Assembly (NCBI GenBank): GCA_014621425.1
Contig: JAANBB010000021.1
Coordinates: forward strand, 124,001-188,000
DNA length: 64,000 bases
Reading direction: 5' to 3'
From: Cylindrodendrum hubeiense
Lineage: Eukaryota; Ascomycota; Sordariomycetes; Hypocreales; Nectriaceae
The notes beneath the pieces were generated by a model that searched no databases, had not been told where the DNA came from, and was given only the letters and a program-made list of their open reading frames with translations. How positions within the stretch are numbered: the stretch's first letter is position 1; every line of letters begins with the position of its first letter. Shown piece by piece: positions 57,263 to 64,000 of the stretch. A program made the position numbers and the translations under genes.

Positions 57263-57936
57263 TTTTGCGGTTGTTGAATGTGGAGACGATAAGTGTGTTA
57301 ATTCGTGCTTGGATGGAAGGGCGAGACTGAGAAGAAAGAGAAGATAGGAATGAAATGGTGCTGAGAAAGATGGTGTTGATAGAGAATGGAAAGGAGATAT
57401 TCAACGACGTCCAAGCAGTATTTATCAACACTCCTGCCATCAGCTCTGACATTTTTTAAGGATGATTTGACCAGACATGGCTGAAGTTAGAGCTGTGTTT
57501 TGGTGTCCCAGCGCGTGGATTGACTCTGTTTTTGGATCTCGCTCTCGCGCTCGGTTTCGTCGCGGCACCCGATTCGTCCACATGGCCAGCTAAGTCAATG
57601 CCATGTCCCACCCAAAGCGAGACCGAAGACACTGCCACGGCTGCAATTTCACCATCGTAGCAGCACGGCCCAGCACGGTCCACCCGCTCAGCCTCGTTAC
57701 GCCTGGGGAGGGGGAACTAAATAGTTTATCTTGAAGAGGCGGGAGATCATAGCTTAGATAAGGAAGGGGGATGATCAAGTGGGCTCGCTGTTCAGTCGGG
57801 GGGGAATGTGTCACCAAGAGCATTGGCCACGTCGTGCCAGAGCTCGGCATTTCTAACGGTAGTGCCAATTCAATATGGAACCATTTTGCGCATGGGTATT
57901 ACACCGTGCAGTCTATTTCTGGATATACAACTCTCT
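57263..57936. other. Intergenic region between membrane protein and dehydroquinase
   Basis: About 675 bases, including the promoter of the minus-strand membrane-protein gene and the 3' flank of the dehydroquinase gene. A CTCGCTCTCGCGCTCGG simple patch lies near 57537-57555. No gene seen. Confidence 0.4.
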
Positions 57937-58404
57937 TCACGCACCGGGCGCCGCCTGGGCCTTCTTGGGCGTAATATTCTTGGCCGCATGGTCGATGGCA
58001 TATCCATATCCGTGAACACCAAATCCCATAATAACCGCCACCGCCTTGTCGCTCAGGTAGCTGTGGTGGCGGAATGTCTCCCGTGTGTGCGTGTTGCTGA
58101 TGTGAAGCTCGATAAAGGGGATGTCAACACCGGCGAGTGCATCGCGAATGCCGACGCTAGTGTGCGTGTACGCTGCTGGGTTGATGATGATGACATCGAC
58201 GTTTCCCCGCGCTTCCTGGATGCGATCGATGATAGCGCCCTCATGGTTCGACTGGAAGACCTGAAGCTCGGCCCCGAGCGATCGAGCGTGCTCTACTGAA
58301 CTGGTCTCCAGCTCGCTCAGCGTTGTGTGGCCGTAGATGTGGGGTTCGCGGGTGCCCAGGAGGTTCAGGTTGGGCCCGTTGATGAGTAGAATCGAGTTCC
58401 CCAT
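57937..58404 (-). CDS. qutE: Type II (catabolic) 3-dehydroquinate dehydratase
   Basis: Intronless, 155 aa, complete. It converts 3-dehydroquinate to 3-dehydroshikimate in the quinate catabolic pathway (A. nidulans qutE, N. crassa qa-2); cytosolic dodecamer by family. Motifs: [18 protein letters not shown] with Arg19 and catalytic Tyr24, [29 protein letters not shown] with Asn75, and [17 protein letters not shown] with catalytic His101 and substrate-binding Arg112. All expected residues are present. The anabolic route in fungi uses the AROM type I domain instead, so this gene signals quinate use. Neighbouring dehydrogenase-fusion and QutR-like genes support that. The start codon follows the usual MG-x-S-I-L-L-I pattern, so the model needs no intron. 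Confidence 0.95.
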   Translation of the reverse strand: MGNSILLINGPNLNLLGTREPHIYGHTTLSELETSSVEHARSLGAELQVFQSNHEGAIIDRIQEARGNVDVIIINPAAYTHTSVGIRDALAGVDIPFIELHISNTHTRETFRHHSYLSDKAVAVIMGFGVHGYGYAIDHAAKNITPKKAQAAPGA

Positions 58405-58973
58405 GATTGCGAAGAGTCGTAGAATAGAATTGAAATGTAGAGTGTGATTTACCCTGTATCTTTCACTGATAACACTGAATGAAGCTGAACACGGGCCTTC
58501 TTCTGTGAATTGTCCACCTCCGGATGGTTCGGTACACGGCCCATCGAATGAATGCCTATGGAGCGGGGACGGCGTCTAGTGCCGTGGCGGGAGTGAATTT
58601 CTCCGCTCGGCTACTTCCACCATCCACTAACCGATTCCAACTTTATTGACGGACATGGCGTCACTAAGATGGACTCAAAGTTGTCAATTCTTTCTTCCGG
58701 CAATTGAAGAATTGTCCCCAGCGCCCCGCAATTGATCAATGCCGGGATGAACAGCCGGAGCCGGCTGTAAACCCGAGATGACGGGGGATTTCTTTACCCT
58801 CACGCTTCTGATGATGACCAGAGGTAGAATAATTTCCCGGGGCCCGGATAGAGCTATGGAATTCCATTTCATGCCGCATTTTTATATCGAGCGGTTATAT
58901 GAAACTGTATTGTCCTGTCTAGTACCTACAGTAATTCTTGTACTTGCGGCCGATAACCCAATTGTCAATCAAC
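58405..58973. other. Divergent promoter region, dehydroquinase and NTF2-like gene
   Basis: About 570 bases shared by two divergently transcribed genes, hence possibly a joint promoter. I searched by eye for the 16-bp QutA/QA-1F palindrome (GGRTAA...TTATCC) and found no complete copy. Confidence 0.45.
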
Positions 58974-59732
58974 ATGGTGGATCTTCACAGCCTCCCCGAG
59001 GGCTCAAGGCCGTCTAAGGCCATTCGCAACGATGGTCCTGATCATTTGGTGATAGAGAGACTTAAGCTCAGGGAATTAGCAGAGGGATGGCCTTCTTATA
59101 GGTATGTCTAGCCTCTGACGTGCATCGACCAGTCCGACCGAAACTGACATTCCGCCAGGGACGCCTGCGAGTGGGAGAACTTCGAGTCCATTTTCCACCC
59201 TGGAGCCTATGTATACACTACTTGGTCAGGCCGTGTTCTGTTCTCCGACTTCATTGCCGCTTCAAAGGCTGGAATGGACAAGGGAGCCTTCATTATGCAC
59301 CGATGCCATGGTTCAACGACAGACATCAACGCAGAGGGCACGTTCGCAGTAACGAAATTGAAGGCAACAATCACTCAACGATTCGAAATCGATGGCGTTG
59401 AGTTTGATGTTGAGGCTGACTGCCGATTCTGTTTCTTCTTCGAAAAGGTCGACGGCCGATGGGGCGCTCGATTGGTTCGCCACTGGTATGAGAAGGACAA
59501 GGTGATTCCTACAAATCCAGCCAAGATTCCGACGATAGATGAGGAAAAGCTCAAGACTTACCCTCCTGGATATAAGTACCTTGCGTACTTCCAAGAAGCT
59601 ACCATGGGTGTTGCAGTGCTTGGAGATATGCCAGGACATCGACGTCACGTCGGGACTGTAAATCTCGAGAAGCATGACCTCCTGTATAGGCAAGCAAAGA
59701 GCTGGGTCGAAGGAGCCGGTATCGATATTTAG
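58974..59732 (+). CDS. SnoaL/NTF2-fold protein next to quinate genes
   Basis: Two exons (58974-59101, 59159-59732) give 233 aa. Family signs: [20 protein letters not shown] (first helix and the Trp-x-x-Tyr-x-x-Cys-Glu-Trp core of the scytalone-dehydratase-like branch), [40 protein letters not shown], and [20 protein letters not shown]. This is a cone-shaped NTF2-like fold, used by dehydratases, isomerases and non-enzymatic proteins. His residues at the IMHRCH turn lie where scytalone dehydratase has catalytic His, but the remaining residues do not match well. Placed between the type II dehydroquinase (divergent) and the quinate dehydrogenase fusion, so a step on dehydroshikimate is conceivable. 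That is inference only. Confidence 0.8.
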
Positions 59733-60012
59733 ACATTTTATTTACGTACCATCTACAATAAAAGGCATTTCTCAAAGTATCTCATGAAAGCTGGTAGGAA
59801 CCCTCATATGTACATGCTATATAATCTGCATGTCGCGATATTTCATCCAAGCTCACTCAGGAGGATACTCCCCCTTGTCCAAATAATGCTGTTCTGTCTT
59901 TCAATATGAAACATTGAAGGTTACTCTAAAACGTATGTATTTCTCTATCTATGCATAAAAGCAAACAAATCCAAAGGATAATGGCCGTTCATATCTGTTG
60001 CAAGTCCCAATA

Positions 60013-61715
60013 CTACAGCTTACCACTTGCCTTTACCCTCATGGCATTTCCCATCACAAGACAAGGCGCAGGCATCTCGGTCCAAAGCTCGAACTGTGCA
60101 TATGCCTGCTCTTCCAACACGTCAATGCCTTTAAACACGCTCCATCCAGGGTATCGTGCTGCCACCTTCATCATACCCGTGACCTGCGGTCTGTACGCCA
60201 TCTCAACCAGAGCACCCGTCTCGGCGCCGGAAAATAGGGCGGCCGGGATCTTGTCTTCGCCCAGATCGTCGGCAGGCACACACGCAACAATGACTCGAAT
60301 ACGTGGCCCAGCAAATCCGCAAGCATCCTCGAGAGTCTTAAAAACAGCTGTTTTCATCTCCGGGAAAAGGGCCGCCATTTCTTCAGCTTTGGACTGCGTT
60401 CTGTTGACAATGATAAGTTGTTCAATGCCAAGACTTTGAACGGCGTAACACGCGGCACGAGCCGCACCTCCCGCTCCAAGTACAAGCGCAGCGGACGTGC
60501 TAACATCACCAATGGATGCCGAATCAATACATCTCTTGATTCCTAGCCAGTCCGTGTTGTCGCCGAACAAGATCCGGCTGCCATCCTCTGCTTCCCTCAC
60601 GACGATGGTGTTGACAGCCCCAACCTTCTCTGCAACAGGGGAAAGAGTGTCCAGGAGTCTGCCAACCTGTAATTTATGTGGGAAAGTAACTGATGAGCCA
60701 CCAAAATCAGGAAGGCTGATCAGATCCTCCACAGACTTATCCACACTCTCGCTCTGGTGGATTCTGTAATGGTGTGGCAGTCCCAGTTCTGCAAAGCCCG
60801 CATTGTGGAGAGCAGGTGATAGGGAGTGCGAAATGTTGTGTCCAAAAATGAAGAACTTCTTCTCTGGGAGCTGTCCAAGCATATTCAGGCCCTGATTGAC
60901 TTTGGCTACAGTAGGTTGATCTGTAGATGCAGGGAATGGCAAGCTGGGGTGCGTGACCTGCGTGATGCGGGCGGTAATACGCGAGAGCTGGCCGTTCAAG
61001 CCGGTAGTAATTGCAAGAAGCGGCTTTTTGCTCCCCTTTCGATGCTCTTGGGCAAATCGAGCCAAGTCGTAGCAATCATTTATATCCTTTGCCAGAATAT
61101 TCAAGCTGATAATGTCTGGAACTCTTGGTTAGCTGTGGAGGATGAGAGAACGTGTATGAAGGCCGTACCTGCGAACTGATCGATGTTCTTGTATGTGTCT
61201 TGAAGACCGGTATCCGTCCATCTCACATCACCCGTCAAGTCATAATAAGATCCGACTATCTTTGTCTCTGTTGCGTTGTCGGTGATCTTTTTGAGCATGT
61301 CCAGTGGCCAGTTGATGTTCCATTCAACATATTCGCACTTAAGATCAACAGCCAGCGATATTAAATCTGAGGCAGCCGTAATTTCAGTGTCTGGGAACCT
61401 TCCACCTTGAGATTTCATTCTCAAGCTGAAGAAAATTGGCAGTTTTGAGTACGACCTCAACAATTGGATTTGATTCTGCACATATTCAGCCGACGGGATG
61501 TCAGATGTCCCAGCTACACCAGACGGGCTAAGGAGGTCACCGCGAAGTTCCCAACAATTAACGCCATATTCGATGCGTTTCAGGAGGGTCCCTGCTTTTG
61601 AAAGATCTGGGAAGGTGAGTGTAAGGACGCAAGACTGCTTTCCACTTGCATATCGCTGAGATATGACGTCAGTGTGGTTGGTGGAATCAAGATTCGGGTG
61701 GTGTTCAGGAGCCAT
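60013..61715 (-). CDS. Dead type I dehydroquinase fused to quinate/shikimate dehydrogenase
   Basis: Exons 61715-61169 and 61115-60013 give 549 aa. Residues about 20-240 resemble the type I dehydroquinase domain of AROM (LTFPDLSKAGTLLKRIEYG, FSLRMKSQGGRFPD, KIVGSYYDLTGDVRW, DIISLNILAKDINDC). There the Schiff-base Lys (DVVKL) reads Ser in DIISL and the catalytic His (SHHD) reads Tyr in SYYD. The C-terminal part is a shikimate/quinate dehydrogenase: GHNISHSLSPALHNAGF, VTFPHK with catalytic Lys, FGDNTDWLGI with catalytic Asp, the GAGGAARAA nucleotide loop and VNRTQSK, whose Arg favours NADP. It probably oxidises quinate or shikimate, with the N-terminal domain serving structure or regulation. The AROM-like layout also resembles QutR repressors, so a regulatory role is a fair alternative. 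Confidence 0.86.
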
Positions 61716-62251
61716 GTTGAGAGATGTAGCGTGTATAACCGAAAACAGGACACTGCCGCTTCTTTAAGGATGCTTATAGAAGAGAAGGATAAATAATGAC
61801 CTGAGAAGGAATTAACAAGGCAAGGATTGCGCCAGCAGTGGCCTCATGGACATGGCGTCACCCTACGCCGAGCCACAGACTGGAAAAGACATTTGCCGCC
61901 GGGCCTCCTCCCAAAAGTGGATCTTGAGACGAGTGAGCAGTGATAGGGGAAGAAAGAGCATTAGTTTGAATCAGGCTTGTTTTTATCGTTAGGCCCTCAT
62001 CGGATTTCCATTCTACTCGTATGCCTATTTTGTCACGGGTGCTTACGTATCTCGCGGCACTACCTATGTCTAGTTGCATCTAAATCTTTCATCAGTAACC
62101 GAGTCTTGGCATGTTATTTTGTTGAAAATTTTCAATTAAGACATAGACCAATGCGAATTCTGTAATGTTCGGGAGACGAGCCAATACGCAAATATTATGT
62201 ACAGGATCGGCCAAGCCAGTCTGCAGTTGGCCGTGCCTCATCGAACGGCCT
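61716..62251. other. Intergenic region between quinate-related genes
   Basis: About 536 bases, promoter of the dehydroquinase/dehydrogenase fusion. A GGATAA half of the quinate activator site occurs at 61787-61792, but it is also a common GATA-factor site and has no matching second half. Confidence 0.4.
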
Positions 62252-64000
62252 TTAAGTAGGCGCCATAGATTGATCAATAACATTTACAGACTCAGTTTGT
62301 GTCCGATTCTGGTAGGCGCGAAGAACCTCTCTCCGCATTAGCTCCTGAGGCGGTTTCCTTCCGGTGAAAAGTTCAAACTGCAAGACGCCCTGCTCTGGAA
62401 GTACTTGTAGACCATTGACAGCAATCCAGCCACCCTCCTTGAGATCCTCGATTTGATTAAGTAAGGGCGTTTTCAGTGGTGTATAGCTCAACTGTATAGA
62501 TATTAGTAACCATGTGAGGTACTTCTGACGTGGACATACCTCGATGGCAACTCCTCCGGTGGGACTTGCGAGCCAACCAGTTGGTAGGCTTGTATCCACA
62601 GAGCTTTTGCCATTAATATCTCGAGTGGCTATGCATGAGACAACTATCGTCGGGTGATTGGCATCCTCCGGCCAGGGATCATCTTTTGATGGGATGACTC
62701 GTATCGTGAGGTTTTCCGCCGATGAGTCAGGGCTTTCGGTACTATTCCGCGAACTGCTAGGATCCGAATCACTTCCTTTGCCTGAATTATCTTGTAGCGG
62801 CCAGTTTTGGAACTGACGTGCAATTTCAGTCGTATTTTGCGGTGTGCGGTTGTGTATAAACACGGTTCGAATGCCGAGACGAATGAGAGCGTAGACTGCT
62901 GCTCGAGCCATTCCGCCAGCGCCAAGAACTAGTGCAGTGGTTCGGCGCCTGACTGCATTTATTGGCGACAAGTTCCGTCGAATACAAACATGGATTCCTA
63001 TCCAATCGGTGTTGTCACCATACAGGGCTACAGCTGGCCCGGCGCGGTTACGGATCAGTAACGCGTCCGCATCTGTTGAGCGAAGTGGCAACAAAGTATT
63101 TACTGCCCCAATTGCCTGAGCTTCGCGACTTATTTTGTCGACCAGTGGGATTATATCCCGTTTGAATGGTGCCGTGATACTGGCACCGCTAAACTTCGGG
63201 TCGCTGATAAGTTTCTGGAGGTGATGCAACGATTGGTGCTGGAAAATCCGATAGTTGTGTGGCATTCCATAGAACTTGAAGCCAGCGTTGTGCATCGCAG
63301 GCGATAAACTCTGGACCACGTTTGCACCGTAGATGCCGAAGTAGACCTTGTCCAAAATAAATGAAGAGTACAGAGCATTTTGGGCCTCTTGGACCGTGAC
63401 GAGCGAAGTTGGGGCGCATTCTGGTGCTACTGAGCGCAACAGCGGATGTGTAACCGGGCTCAGTATAGTATTCAGAAAGCAAGATGTTCTCCCTAGGCGG
63501 CCCGTGTTGTACGCTATCAGTGGAATACTGTACTCTTTCGAGCTTCGAATGTTTTGGACGAACTTCTGGGCCAAGAAGTTGTCTTCCACCGAAGTCGCTT
63601 CCTGGCATAGCCGAACTAGATCGCAGCCAAGATCCTCAGCCCTTCGTATCATATCCTTCCGTACCGGATGATCCCATCCACGATGGGTGGTATCGGAATC
63701 GAAGTAATCGCCAATGATTTTTGTGCATCCTTTCGCTGCGATGAGGCCGTGAATTCTCTCATCATCGCACAGGATGTTGACAGAGAGGTATTCTGGTACA
63801 AGACGAAGGCCATGATGCAGAAGTTCAAAGTAAGCTTTTTCGGGATCAATGCTATCCGTCGGAGAATTTGAGCCCTGAAGCCTAAGCTCTGTCGAATTTA
63901 CATGAAAGATTATGGGGAGCTGGAGGTTTCTTCGGGTCATCCAAAATTGTCGAGTGATGTAATTAGCTACAGAGTTGCCCCATGACGCTGCGATATCTGA
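62252..64000 (-). CDS. qutR: QutR / qa-1S-like quinate repressor, 5' end outside window
   Basis: The frame is open to the right edge, so the N-terminus (normally a shikimate-kinase-like domain) is missing from the window. Visible exons are 64000-62540 and 62491-62252 with a 48-bp in-frame intron; 566 aa are seen. Order of parts: WGNSVANYITRQFWMTRRNL linker, dehydroquinase-like domain (LLHHGLRLVPEYLSV, KIIGDYFDSDTT, DLVRLC), and dehydrogenase-like domain (SLSPAMHNAGFKFYGMPHNY, ASITAPFK, ALYGDNTDWIGI, GAGGMARAAVYALI, HNRTPQN, ending in QFELFTGRKPP). The dehydroquinase catalytic His and Lys are replaced (DYFD; LVRL). This is the build of the repressor that binds the activator and shuts off quinate genes. 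It is likely the local regulator of the genes to its left. Confidence 0.85.
   Translation of the reverse strand, partial: SDIAASWGNSVANYITRQFWMTRRNLQLPIIFHVNSTELRLQGSNSPTDSIDPEKAYFELLHHGLRLVPEYLSVNILCDDERIHGLIAAKGCTKIIGDYFDSDTTHRGWDHPVRKDMIRRAEDLGCDLVRLCQEATSVEDNFLAQKFVQNIRSSKEYSIPLIAYNTGRLGRTSCFLNTILSPVTHPLLRSVAPECAPTSLVTVQEAQNALYSSFILDKVYFGIYGANVVQSLSPAMHNAGFKFYGMPHNYRIFQHQSLHHLQKLISDPKFSGASITAPFKRDIIPLVDKISREAQAIGAVNTLLPLRSTDADALLIRNRAGPAVALYGDNTDWIGIHVCIRRNLSPINAVRRRTTALVLGAGGMARAAVYALIRLGIRTVFIHNRTPQNTTEIARQFQNWPLQDNSGKGSDSDPSSSRNSTESPDSSAENLTIRVIPSKDDPWPEDANHPTIVVSCIATRDINGKSSVDTSLPTGWLASPTGGVAIEVCPRQKYLTWLLISIQLSYTPLKTPLLNQIEDLKEGGWIAVNGLQVLPEQGVLQFELFTGRKPPQELMRREVLRAYQNRTQTESVNVIDQSMAPT

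Noticed and set aside
61787..61792. GGATAA as a quinate activator site
   Set aside because: Only half of the 16-bp palindrome. GATA hexamers are frequent by chance.

Overview
The window comes from the nuclear genome of a filamentous ascomycete (Pezizomycotina, probably Sordariomycetes; I cannot fix the genus). The evidence is short introns (about 48-110 bp) with GTRNGT donors and CTAAC-like branch sites, fungal-only families (Zn2Cys6 regulators, fungal STAND N-terminal domain, Pth11/rhodopsin-like membrane protein, QutR-type repressor), and a long retroelement carrying the mutation signature of repeat-induced point mutation (RIP). I found no rRNA or tRNA gene and no CRISPR array.

Layout. 1.1-14.5 kb: a DHA1-type MFS exporter (+), an AAA+ ATPase (-), a GNAT acetyltransferase (-), a 3-oxoacyl-CoA-reductase-like SDR (+), a fungal-N/ankyrin protein (-) and a 13-exon sugar/polyol-type MFS transporter (+). 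16.4-30.6 kb: a rhodopsin-domain membrane protein gene split by a 12,740-bp Ty3/Gypsy LTR retrotransposon (16683-29422, minus orientation, 527-bp LTRs, 4-bp GTAT target duplication). The target lies exactly on the first splice donor of the host gene. The element is heavily RIP-mutated and dead, but its two outermost LTR portions are nearly unmutated. 30.6-34.2 kb: gene-poor, with one small Cys-rich ORF.

34.2-50.3 kb: a GPI-type GH16 glucanase-like protein (+), a family-2 glycosyltransferase resembling the fungal GT2 linked to hyphal growth on surfaces (+), a secreted TAP-type alpha/beta hydrolase (-), a Zn2Cys6 regulator (-), an amidase-family protein whose catalytic Lys and cis-Ser appear replaced (+), and a second Zn2Cys6 regulator (+). 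The last four could form a small co-regulated group. 50.3-57.3 kb: a 5-oxoprolinase/hydantoinase relic, an AAAP amino-acid transporter (+), an unrecognised protein (-) and a four-helix membrane protein with a repeat-rich tail (-).

57.9-64.0 kb: a quinate/shikimate-type group. It holds a catabolic type II dehydroquinase (-), an NTF2/SnoaL-fold protein (+), a fusion of a catalytically dead type I dehydroquinase domain with an intact-looking quinate/shikimate dehydrogenase domain (-), and a QutR-like repressor running off the right edge (-). Quinate dehydrogenase followed by type II dehydroquinase would give 3-dehydroshikimate. The expected dehydroshikimate dehydratase, activator and permease are not in the window. 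All multi-exon models below were joined by hand, and every junction keeps the reading frame.
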